A stretch of DNA of 8,933 bases from Bacillota bacterium (GTDB lineage Bacteria > Bacillota > Tb-RUG-66), in contig JAEEYS010000025.1 in NCBI GenBank assembly GCA_016288255.1, positions 1 to 8,933 of the forward strand. Reading direction: 5' to 3'. The position numbers were made by a program, and so were the translations under genes. Position 1 is the stretch's first letter. Each line of letters begins with the position of its first letter. Below, piece by piece: positions 1-5,977 of the stretch. The notes beneath the pieces were generated by a model, which was not told the origin of the DNA, made no database searches, and worked only from the letters and a program-made list of their open reading frames with translations.

Positions 1-1220
1 ACATAGGCGTTTTGATAACGATCCGGTAAAGAATCGTATAAGTTTTGAATATCTCCGGGGAGCTGTACCGGCTGCATGGAAACGAACAGATGATTGCGAT
101 GGAAACGAGGGACATCTTCCCGTTTTAAAATTTGCGCGTGTTCCATACGATGAAAGAGCCCCTTTTGTTCAGAGGCTTCTCTTACATTTTCAAAAGCATT
201 TAGTGCTTCTTGGTTGGCTCTGTCCCCGATAGCGTGGATCATAACGGGAAAACCTGCTTCTATGGATTCTCTGATCTTCACAAGATAGGAATCATAGGTT
301 TCTACCGGAACCCCTGTATTGCTTGTGCCGACATAAGGCTGTTCCATCCAAGCGGTCTCCGAACCCAAGGTACCGTCACCGAAAAGCTTGATCCGACCGA
401 ATCTCACCTTATCACTGCCGAATCCATAGGAAATACCCAGGCTTTTTAATTCGGGCAAAAGCGCATAAGGGGGATTGATCTCCACGTGGAGAGGCAGACG
501 GTTTTCGTTTTCTTTTTTTGTCAGATAGAATAAAACCGTTTTAAAACTGGTCTTGTCCTCTACAGTAGAAACGGAAGTAAAGCCGTTTTTGTTCAGTTCT
601 TTGATCCCCTGCTCGATAACAGCTTCGGCAGCATCTCCCATAACAGGGGGGATGACATCGAACACCAACGGCCTTGCGTTTTCAAGCAAGATCCCCGTAG
701 GGCCGTCTTCATCCATAACGATCTCACCCGCTTCAGGCTGTTTGGAAGCTTTGGTGATCTGCGCCAGTTCCAAGGCTTTGGTATTGACATACGCGGTATG
801 GAAATCCCGACTTACGAGATAAGCCGGATGGCCCTTTGTAACGGCATCCAAAATCCTTTTATGAGGAAATCTGCCGCCAAAATTTTCTTTCATCCAGCCG
901 TCGCCCAAAAGCCATTCCCCTTCTTTTAAGGAAGCTGCTTTTTCTTCGATTTTTTCCAGTACCGTTTCCTGCAGCCAGGAAGGATCGATATATAGATGGC
1001 TTAAATTGGAACTGAATCCGAACAAATGACAATGGTTTTCAAAAAAACCGGGTAGAACGGTCTTTCCTTTAAGATCATAGATCGCTTGATAATCCAAGGG
1101 CTTTAAGTCGCCTCTTTTCCCCAGCTCCACGATCCTGCCGTTTTCTACCACCATGTAATCATAACAAGCATCCTCTTTTTCCATGGAATAGATGTTTCCG
1201 TTATAAAATATGCTCAGCAT
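1..1220 (-). CDS. Amidohydrolase family 3 protein (YtcJ-like metal-dependent hydrolase), 3' end outside the window
   Basis: The minus-strand frame is open from the ATG at 1220 to base 1, giving 406 codons with no stop; the rest lies outside the window. It shows the family-3 amidohydrolase layout: a short N-terminal beta part (MLSIFYNGNIYSM), the metal-binding HxH as PGFFENHCHL (His63, His65), the barrel lysine region GRIKLFGDGTLGSETAW, then MIHAIGDRANQEAL, RMEHAQ and VSMQP, which carry further metal and active-site histidines. Enzymes of this family hydrolyse C-N bonds of amides, cyclic amides or N-formyl groups; the substrate here cannot be read from sequence. No signal peptide is seen, so it is probably cytosolic. 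The usual D-x-H-x-H is N-H-C-H here (Asn62, Cys64), a mild variation. The ATG lies 1 nt after the whiA stop with a weak GGCAGGAA ribosome site inside whiA, so translation is probably coupled to whiA. Family assignment is firm, specificity is unknown. Confidence 0.9.
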   Translation of the reverse strand, partial: MLSIFYNGNIYSMEKEDACYDYMVVENGRIVELGKRGDLKPLDYQAIYDLKGKTVLPGFFENHCHLFGFSSNLSHLYIDPSWLQETVLEKIEEKAASLKEGEWLLGDGWMKENFGGRFPHKRILDAVTKGHPAYLVSRDFHTAYVNTKALELAQITKASKQPEAGEIVMDEDGPTGILLENARPLVFDVIPPVMGDAAEAVIEQGIKELNKNGFTSVSTVEDKTSFKTVLFYLTKKENENRLPLHVEINPPYALLPELKSLGISYGFGSDKVRFGRIKLFGDGTLGSETAWMEQPYVGTSNTGVPVETYDSYLVKIRESIEAGFPVMIHAIGDRANQEALNAFENVREASEQKGLFHRMEHAQILKREDVPRFHRNHLFVSMQPVQLPGDIQNLYDSLPDRYQNAY

Positions 1221-1221
1221 G

Positions 1222-2175
1222 CTAGTTTCCTGCCCTTTCTCTTAGTCTTTCCGCAATGTCGTCGATCCTTCTGAGCCGGTGGTTGACACCGGATTTCCCG
1301 ATAGGCGGACTCAATAACGTGCCGATCTCTTTTAAAGATTCTTCGGGATACGCCAAGCGAAGTCTCGCGATCTCTTCCAGTTTCGGTTCCAAAGAATGAA
1401 GACCGATGGTATTTTCGATATAGCGGATATTTTGGATCTGTCTGGAAGCAGCGTCGACGGTTTTGGTCAAATTGGCTGTTTCGCAGTTTACAAGACGCTG
1501 TACATCGTTTTTGACTTGTTTGAACGCGCGCAGATTTTCCAGCTCCAATACCGTTACATAAGCGCCGCATAAAGTCAGGAAATCAGAAATGTGATCCGCT
1601 TCTTTCATATAGACCACATATTGATTTTTCCGTAAGATCACTTTGGCATTCAAACCAAAATGATGAAGCAGATCTTTGATGTCTTCCGCATAGGCCTGGC
1701 TGGAAAAGACCATTTCCAAATGGTAGGCTCGATGCGGGTTGGATACGGAACCCGAACTGACAAAAGTGCCTCTTAAATAGGCTCTTTTACAGCAATCGGA
1801 CTGGATATTGTCCGGTTCGACGCCTTGGGTCAAAGAGAGTAGCATATTGTCATGAAAGATACCTAATTTAGTCAAAATATCCCTGATATTTTGCTCTCCG
1901 GTCAAATTCAAAATGTATAAATTGTTCTTTTTTAAGCTTTGTTTTTGCTGTACGATGATTTGGGGCGTGAAAGAAAACAACTCTTTAAAAAGGCCGTAAA
2001 TTTTGCGCGCAATGGCGCCGTTTTCCGTCACGATCCTTAAAGTCAGCTTATGCCGGCTTCGAATGGAAACAGTCCCGATGGATTTGATCACGGAAGCTAA
2101 AAAAGCCTTTTTACAACAAGGCTTATTTAGTTCGTTATGGATCATTTCGTTTTTTGCATTGGAGGAAAAAGACAT
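1222..2175 (-). CDS. whiA: DNA-binding protein WhiA
   Basis: A 317-residue protein of typical WhiA length. The N-terminal two thirds resemble the LAGLIDADG-homing-endonuclease-like fold of WhiA: MSFSSNAKNE at the start, the CCKKAFLASVIKSIGTVSI segment (about 20-38) and the second repeat RAYLRGTFVSSGSVSNPHRAY (about 131-151). The C-terminal part (about 235-310) carries the sigma-70-region-4-like helix-turn-helix; LEEIARLRLAYPEESLKEIG and IGKSGVNHRLRRID are characteristic. In Streptomyces WhiA drives sporulation-septation genes; in Bacillus subtilis it is nucleoid-associated and affects division and chromosome segregation. The nuclease activity of the ancestral fold is absent in the family. The ATG follows a weak GGTGA site at 4 nt spacing and lies 28 nt after the small upstream gene. 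The stop codon TAG is 1 nt from the next gene's ATG. Placement after yvcK is the conserved Gram-positive arrangement, which supports the call independently. Confidence 0.96.
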   Translation of the reverse strand: MSFSSNAKNEMIHNELNKPCCKKAFLASVIKSIGTVSIRSRHKLTLRIVTENGAIARKIYGLFKELFSFTPQIIVQQKQSLKKNNLYILNLTGEQNIRDILTKLGIFHDNMLLSLTQGVEPDNIQSDCCKRAYLRGTFVSSGSVSNPHRAYHLEMVFSSQAYAEDIKDLLHHFGLNAKVILRKNQYVVYMKEADHISDFLTLCGAYVTVLELENLRAFKQVKNDVQRLVNCETANLTKTVDAASRQIQNIRYIENTIGLHSLEPKLEEIARLRLAYPEESLKEIGTLLSPPIGKSGVNHRLRRIDDIAERLRERAGN

Positions 2176-2203
2176 ACGATCACCAACTGTTCTTTACAAA
2201 AAT

Positions 2204-2515
2204 TTATCTTCTTTTGCTTTGTTTTTTCTTTTGAAAATCTTTGATGCTTCTGCCCACAGACCATTCTTTTCTTTCTGCCGGCGGCTCTTTTTCTTCCTGT
2301 GGGATCAGGCGGAGCGTTTCGGCTTCTTGTATGGTCTGATCTAAATATTCTTCTTTTAATTCTTCGAATTCTCGGTCTGTTATGTTACTTGGAGGAACCG
2401 ATGTTTCTTTTATCTGCTGTTCTTCTGCCTCCTGTGTTTTTTCCATTTCTTCCATTTCAGAGAGTACTTTTAAAAGAAGTTCTTTATCGGCACTGTTTTT
2501 TTGATTTTTTACCAC
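2204..2515 (-). CDS. Uncharacterised charged small protein between yvcK and whiA
   Basis: I do not recognise this 103-residue protein. It starts at GTG (2515-2513) behind a perfect AGGAGG (plus-strand bases 2523-2528) at 7 nt spacing, which is the strongest ribosome site in the window and makes it very likely to be translated. The sequence is extremely polar, with about 21 Glu and 14 Lys and no Cys, transmembrane segment or signal peptide. Residues about 10-35 (KELLLKVLSEMEEMEKTQEA and following) look like an amphipathic or coiled-coil helix. Residues 38-47 contain a Pro/Ser/Asn linker, residues 48-70 (REFEELKEEYLDQTIQEAET) a second acidic helix, and residues 88-103 end in a basic tail (KDFQKKKQSKRR). 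It sits 11 nt after yvcK and 28 nt before whiA, inside a normally tight cluster, so it is co-transcribed with both. An acidic body with a basic tail would suit a protein-interaction or nucleic-acid-contact role, but that is speculation; it may also be largely disordered. Confidence 0.8.
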   Translation of the reverse strand: MVKNQKNSADKELLLKVLSEMEEMEKTQEAEEQQIKETSVPPSNITDREFEELKEEYLDQTIQEAETLRLIPQEEKEPPAERKEWSVGRSIKDFQKKKQSKRR

Positions 2516-2522
2516 AGAAATT

Positions 2523-2528
2523 CCTCCT
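2523..2528 (-). promoter_or_regulatory. Perfect Shine-Dalgarno site for the small charged gene, overlapping the yvcK stop
   Basis: On the minus strand the sequence reads AGGAGG, 7 nt before the GTG start at 2515. Its first two bases are the last two bases of the yvcK stop codon TAG (2529-2527). This decides the GTG start and implies termination-reinitiation or tightly coupled translation. Confidence 0.85.
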
Positions 2529-3813
2529 ATTTTTTGATGGATGATTTTGCGATATATTTGATAACGGCATATCCCAGCTCTTTGCTGTCATGCCGCGCCA
2601 ATTCCGTATGGAAAGTAAAATTTTCCGCGATGACTTCCACGCCCAGAGCTTTGAGCTCATCGATATCCTGTATTACAGGGTAGGATCCTTTTTCCGCGTA
2701 TTTTTCTAAGAGCTCTTTGCCCATTTTGCTTTTATTGACCAAAACAGCGTCAAGAATCTTGCTTTTGGTGTGAGCGTAGATCGCTTTGACATGGTCGCTG
2801 GCTGTAAAATAATCGGTCTCTCCCGGCTGTGTCATCATATTGACTACGTATAATTTTTTTGCTTTGGTCTTTTTTAAAGCTTCTAAAATATCGGGCACCA
2901 GCAGATTGGGGAGAACACTGGTATAAAGACTGCCCGGACCCAAAACCACGATATCCGCATCCAGGATCGCACTGACGGTTTCTGCCATCGCGTGGGCATT
3001 GCGGGGTTTGATAAAGACTTTTTTGATCTTTTTCGGACTGTCCGCTATAGTGGTTTCCCCTTTTAAAATACTGTCATCTTCCATAACACCGTTTAATGTG
3101 ATCACGTCGGTGGAAGAGGGCAATACTTTACCCGTGACGGCCAAAACGTTTTGAGATTGTTTGACGCCTTCCACAAAACTGCCGGATACTTCCGCCATGG
3201 CCACCAAGAACAGGTTGCCGAAACTGTGCCCGCTCAGTTCACCGGCTTCAAAGCGATATTGGAACAGATCATGCATCAAAGATTCGGTTTTGGCCAAAGC
3301 CAAAATACAGTTGCGGATATCTCCCGGCGCACTGATGTTGAAATCCTTCCGCAGCCGTCCGGAGCTGCCTCCGTCGTCTGATACGGCTACGATCGCCGTA
3401 ATGTTGCTGCTGTATTCTTTTAACCCGCGAAGAAGGGTGGAAAGGCCTGTGCCGCCGCCGATAGCGGCGATCTTGGGGCCGCGGCTTAAGACCCGTTCCT
3501 CAAACAGCATCTCTACCAATTTAGGATCATTTTGCGTCATATAAGGACGCATCAGGGAACGGAACAGAAACGCCATGCCCAAGCAAAAGATAAAAATACC
3601 CAGCACGACGCATACGACGCCTAGGACAATGCCGGTAAAGGAATTGCTGATATAATATAAAAAGTTTTTGATCAGAACGGCAAAGTTATAGAAATATTTG
3701 ATCCCGATCACCAAAATGATTCCGCCGAAAGCCAGAAGAAGCCCTAAAAGAGAAAGCAGAAGGTATCGCTTGATCTTTAAGCCCGGCGCCAAGAGTTTAA
3801 AAATATTATTCAA
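2527..3813 (-). CDS. yvcK: YvcK/GlmR-type CofD-like protein with N-terminal membrane anchor
   Basis: Gluconeogenesis/morphogenesis factor of the CofD-like family (YvcK, also called GlmR). In B. subtilis and Listeria it binds UDP-sugars such as UDP-GlcNAc and helps set carbon flow into cell-wall precursors. The chosen TTG start (3813) gives 428 residues. Residues 17-38 and 61-84 are hydrophobic and predict two membrane helices; the catalytic-like domain follows from about 114, with GGGTGL (119-124), DDGGSSGRLR (146-155), PGDIRN (163-168), GHSFGNLFL, GPGSLYTSVLPNL and MMTQPGETDYFTASDHV. B. subtilis YvcK lacks the helices; longer anchored forms are common in Clostridia. The start is inferred: the open frame runs back to 3948, deep into rapZ, but the membrane-proximal LLAPGLKIKRYLLL is where such proteins begin. 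GGAGG (3829-3825) lies 11 nt before this TTG and only 2 nt before an alternative GTG at 3822. It overlaps rapZ by 8 bp and is translationally coupled to it. Confidence 0.93.
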   Translation of the reverse strand: MNNIFKLLAPGLKIKRYLLLSLLGLLLAFGGIILVIGIKYFYNFAVLIKNFLYYISNSFTGIVLGVVCVVLGIFIFCLGMAFLFRSLMRPYMTQNDPKLVEMLFEERVLSRGPKIAAIGGGTGLSTLLRGLKEYSSNITAIVAVSDDGGSSGRLRKDFNISAPGDIRNCILALAKTESLMHDLFQYRFEAGELSGHSFGNLFLVAMAEVSGSFVEGVKQSQNVLAVTGKVLPSSTDVITLNGVMEDDSILKGETTIADSPKKIKKVFIKPRNAHAMAETVSAILDADIVVLGPGSLYTSVLPNLLVPDILEALKKTKAKKLYVVNMMTQPGETDYFTASDHVKAIYAHTKSKILDAVLVNKSKMGKELLEKYAEKGSYPVIQDIDELKALGVEVIAENFTFHTELARHDSKELGYAVIKYIAKSSIKK

Positions 3814-4696
3814 GAATACCACCGCCTCCGGTTTTTGTGATGTCCCGATGCTGTAAAAGAACAGGATATTCCGCTCCTTCCAATTCGCGATAGATCCTTT
3901 CCGCCACAGCAACGGATCGGTGCTGTCCCCCTGTACAGCCAATGGCAATGACCAGGTTCTTTTTGTCTTCTCTGATAAAACGGGGGATCAAAAATCGGAT
4001 CAGATCCATGAGTTTATCGATAAACTGCTGGGATTCCTCAAATTGAAATACATAATCATATACTTCTTTGTCCTGGCCGGTTTTTTGGCGAAGCTCCGCA
4101 ATATAATAAGGATTTTTTAAAAACCGCACGTCAAAAACAAAATCAGCATCCAAAGGGATCCCGTTTTTGAAGCCGAAAGAAATAATGTTGATCGACATTT
4201 GTACGGATTTCTTGTTGCGATAAACATCGGTAATATACAAATTCAGTTCTTTGGGAGAGAGAAAAGAGGTATCAATGACCAGATCCGCTTCTTCTCTTAA
4301 CCGTTTTAATCGTTCTTTTTCTTCTTCGATACTTTCCGTAATACGGCCGTCCGGACTTAAAGGATGGGAACGGCGTGTTTCTTTAAACCGTCTGATCAAA
4401 ACTTCTTCCGAGGCTTCCAGAAAAACGATCTCATAGGAAAATCCCATATTTTTGATTTGCTTTAAATAATGATAGATGGTTTCAAAAAAGCCTCTGACAC
4501 GAATATCGATAACAATGGCGATTTTATTGATCTCTCCATCCAGATCGTAGCAGGATTCCACAAAGGCAGGCATCAAAGAGGGGGGAAGATTGTCAATACA
4601 AAAGAAACCCATATCTTCAAAGGACTTAATCGCTTGTGATTTGCCTGCACCGGAAAGGCCTGTGATAATGACGATCTGAATATCTTCTTTACGCAT
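3806..4696 (-). CDS. rapZ: RNase adapter / nucleotide-binding protein RapZ (YvcJ)
   Basis: A 296-residue P-loop protein of usual RapZ length. Walker A is GLSGAGKS at residues 13-20; the Walker-B-like strand IAIVIDIRVRGFF lies at about 59-71. LEASEEVLIRRFKETRRSHPLS (93-114) and the C-terminal signature IGCTGGQHRSV (252-262) with HRDI (283-286) are diagnostic. In E. coli RapZ delivers the sRNA GlmZ to RNase E and so controls glucosamine-6-phosphate synthase; in B. subtilis YvcJ is an NTPase affecting competence. Which role applies here cannot be read from sequence. The ATG at 4696 is preferred over an in-frame TTG at 4705: the GGGGG-type ribosome site (4711-4707) is 10 nt from the ATG but would abut the TTG. 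The protein ends in a short TKTGGGGILE tail after HRDI; its glycine codons contain the ribosome site for yvcK. It is the first gene of the minus-strand operon, divergent from the asparaginase. Confidence 0.96.
   Translation of the reverse strand: MRKEDIQIVIITGLSGAGKSQAIKSFEDMGFFCIDNLPPSLMPAFVESCYDLDGEINKIAIVIDIRVRGFFETIYHYLKQIKNMGFSYEIVFLEASEEVLIRRFKETRRSHPLSPDGRITESIEEEKERLKRLREEADLVIDTSFLSPKELNLYITDVYRNKKSVQMSINIISFGFKNGIPLDADFVFDVRFLKNPYYIAELRQKTGQDKEVYDYVFQFEESQQFIDKLMDLIRFLIPRFIREDKKNLVIAIGCTGGQHRSVAVAERIYRELEGAEYPVLLQHRDITKTGGGGILE
3825..3829 (-). promoter_or_regulatory. Ribosome-binding site for yvcK inside the rapZ 3' end
   Basis: The minus strand reads GGAGG within the rapZ codons for Gly-Gly. 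It lies 11 nt before TTG 3813 and 2 nt before GTG 3822. The spacing argues for TTG although 11 nt is long. An experimental N-terminus would settle it. Confidence 0.5.
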
Positions 4697-4741
4697 AAGA
4701 AACAATCCCCCTTTTTCTTTTTATTTTACACCAAAATGAGG

Positions 4742-4761
4742 AGATACACTATAGTTTATCT
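4742..4761. promoter_or_regulatory. 20-bp near-perfect palindrome, candidate operator
   Basis: The sequence AGATACACTATAGTTTATCT pairs with its own reverse complement at 9 of 10 positions; only the 4747/4756 pair is broken. The core ACTATAGT is perfect and creates a TATAGT box on each strand. Lying between two divergent operons, this is the usual shape and place of a dimeric repressor or activator site, with 45 bp between it and the rapZ ATG and 110 bp between it and the asparaginase start. No cognate regulator is encoded in the window, so the binding protein is unknown. Confidence 0.5.
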
Positions 4762-4857
4762 GTTTTTTCAAAGAGGAAAAGAGAAGAAAAAAGAAATGGA
4801 ATAATAGAAGGATTTCTGCTATTCTATGAACAGAGAGTTTTTTACATAATACATGAT

Positions 4858-4866
4858 GGAAGGTGA
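4858..4866 (+). promoter_or_regulatory. Ribosome-binding site that decides the asparaginase start
   Basis: GGAAGGTGA matches the anti-Shine-Dalgarno complement and ends 5 nt before TTG 4872. An upstream in-frame GTG at 4863 lies inside this element and therefore cannot use it, so TTG 4872 is the better start. Confidence 0.65.
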
Positions 4867-4871
4867 CAGGA

Positions 4872-5939
4872 TTGTATTTATGGGAAAAAGCAGTACAGTA
4901 TCAAAAACAGATCGATAAAGAAAAAAGGGACAATACGGCAGTCAAGAGCTACCGAGGGGATACGGTAGAAAACAGTCATCGGGCAAATATTGCCGTAGTG
5001 GATGAGACGGGAGCTTTAAAGTATTATTTCGGAGATCCTTTTCAGATCGTGATCGGGCGTTCCGCGTTAAAGCCTATACAGGCTCTGCCTGTGATCGAAA
5101 CGGGCGCGGCGGATCATTATCAGCTGGAAGAAGCGGATCTGGCTTTGTTCTGCGCATCGCATAACGGCGAAAAGCGTCATGTGGACAGAGTAAAAAAGAT
5201 ATTGGAACAAGCGGAGATACCGGAAGAAAAAATAACCATTGGAGAACATCCTTATACGTTTCGCATGAAAGAATACATTGAACTGGTCAAACAAGGGATC
5301 GAAACGACACCTCTTTATCACTGCTGCTCCGGTAAACATGCGGGAAAACTTGTCACAGCAAAATTTATGGGAGAATCTTTGGACGGATATTTAGAGATCA
5401 CACATCCCGTACAAAAAAGGATCCTGGATACGATCAGTGAAATGGCGGAGTATCCGAAAGAAAAGATCGCATTGAGCATTGACGGATGCGGCGCGCCGGT
5501 ACATGGGATGCCGCTGATACATTTGGCTTATTTATACGGCAGGATGACCACAGGCTACGGATTGGGACCAAAACGGAGGAAAGCTGTGGAAAGGATCATA
5601 AAAGCCATGATAAAGTATCCGGAAATGGTTGCGGGAGAAAGACGGTTTTGCACAGACTTTATGAGAGCCGGAAAGGGACAGTTTTTTGGAAAAGTAGGTG
5701 CTGACGGCGTTTATTTGGCCGGCGATCTAAAGCATAAGCTGGGCTTTGCGATCAAAATGGAAGACGGGAACGACCATTTATGCTATTTGGTTTTGTTGGA
5801 AACATTGCGGCAGCTTGATCTTTGCGGCGAAGATTTTTTGAAAGAGCTTTCTTTCTATTATGAAGAAAATATTTTGAATGTGAACGGAGAGAAGATCGGG
5901 CAGTCGAAGCCTTGTTTTACGCTCAATAAGGCAGAATAA
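4872..5939 (+). CDS. Class 3 (Rhizobium etli ReAV-type) L-asparaginase, Asparaginase_II family
   Basis: Predicted cytosolic enzyme hydrolysing L-asparagine to aspartate and ammonia; 355 residues from TTG 4872. It matches the Asparaginase_II (ReAV-like) family, which is unrelated to the classical bacterial type I/II enzymes and folds like serine beta-lactamase/glutaminase proteins. Key ReAV residues have clear counterparts at nearly constant offset: SxxK is Ser64-Lys67 in GRSALKPIQALP, the second serine is Ser96 in CASHNGE, and the metal-site Cys-x-x-Lys is Cys152/Lys155 in CCSGKHAG with Cys206 in IDGCGAPVHGMPL. Lys274 in GQFFGKVGADGVY probably corresponds to the second active-site lysine. No signal peptide is present. 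The first 25 or so residues (YLWEKAVQYQKQIDKEKRDN) are a charged helical extension before the family's usual start at VKSYRGDTVENSHR. It heads the plus-strand operon, with 38 nt to the next gene. Function is inferred from complete motif conservation; activity on a related amide is possible. Confidence 0.92.
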   Translation: MYLWEKAVQYQKQIDKEKRDNTAVKSYRGDTVENSHRANIAVVDETGALKYYFGDPFQIVIGRSALKPIQALPVIETGAADHYQLEEADLALFCASHNGEKRHVDRVKKILEQAEIPEEKITIGEHPYTFRMKEYIELVKQGIETTPLYHCCSGKHAGKLVTAKFMGESLDGYLEITHPVQKRILDTISEMAEYPKEKIALSIDGCGAPVHGMPLIHLAYLYGRMTTGYGLGPKRRKAVERIIKAMIKYPEMVAGERRFCTDFMRAGKGQFFGKVGADGVYLAGDLKHKLGFAIKMEDGNDHLCYLVLLETLRQLDLCGEDFLKELSFYYEENILNVNGEKIGQSKPCFTLNKAE

Positions 5940-5977
5940 AAATAGATCAAAAAAGAATCGGAAGAAGGGGAAAGAAT

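Larger units (their letters stand above)
4697..4871. promoter_or_regulatory. Divergent intergenic region between rapZ and the asparaginase
   Basis: These 175 bp must hold the promoters of both operons, as it is the only gap between divergently oriented genes. No promoter matches consensus well. For rapZ (minus strand), a TAAAAT box (4728-4723) would place the start of transcription about 20 nt before the ATG, and TTGAAA (4771-4766) lies further upstream, but no well-spaced -35/-10 pair is seen. For the asparaginase, candidate -10 boxes are TATAGT at 4750-4755 (with TTTACA at 4725-4730, spacing 19) and CATAAT at 4845-4850, the latter without a recognisable -35. A 20-bp palindrome lies at 4742-4761. 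A short dyad, ATAGAA/TTCTAT, lies at 4804-4827 with a 12-nt gap. The stretch around 4776-4800 is purine-rich on the plus strand. Confidence 0.55.

Noticed and set aside
210..822. Plus-strand open frames at 210-449 and 553-822
   Set aside because: Both are antisense to the amidohydrolase, whose motifs run continuously through the region; no ribosome sites or recognisable products.
1214..1570. 118-codon open frame on the minus strand in a different frame of whiA
   Set aside because: It is fully inside whiA, and the Arg/Cys-rich product is a frame-shadow pattern.
3814..3948. Upstream extension of yvcK to 3948, adding 45 residues
   Set aside because: It lies entirely in rapZ coding sequence in another frame, the added residues have no YvcK similarity, and the family's membrane-proximal start is at LLAPGLKIKR.
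4804..4827. ATAGAA/TTCTAT dyad upstream of the asparaginase as a second operator
   Set aside because: Only 6-bp AT-rich arms with a 12-nt gap, which is expected by chance in AT-rich intergenic DNA.
4863..4871. GTG at 4863 as asparaginase start
   Set aside because: The GTG is part of the GGAAGGTGA ribosome site, leaving no site upstream; TTG 4872 has correct 5-nt spacing.
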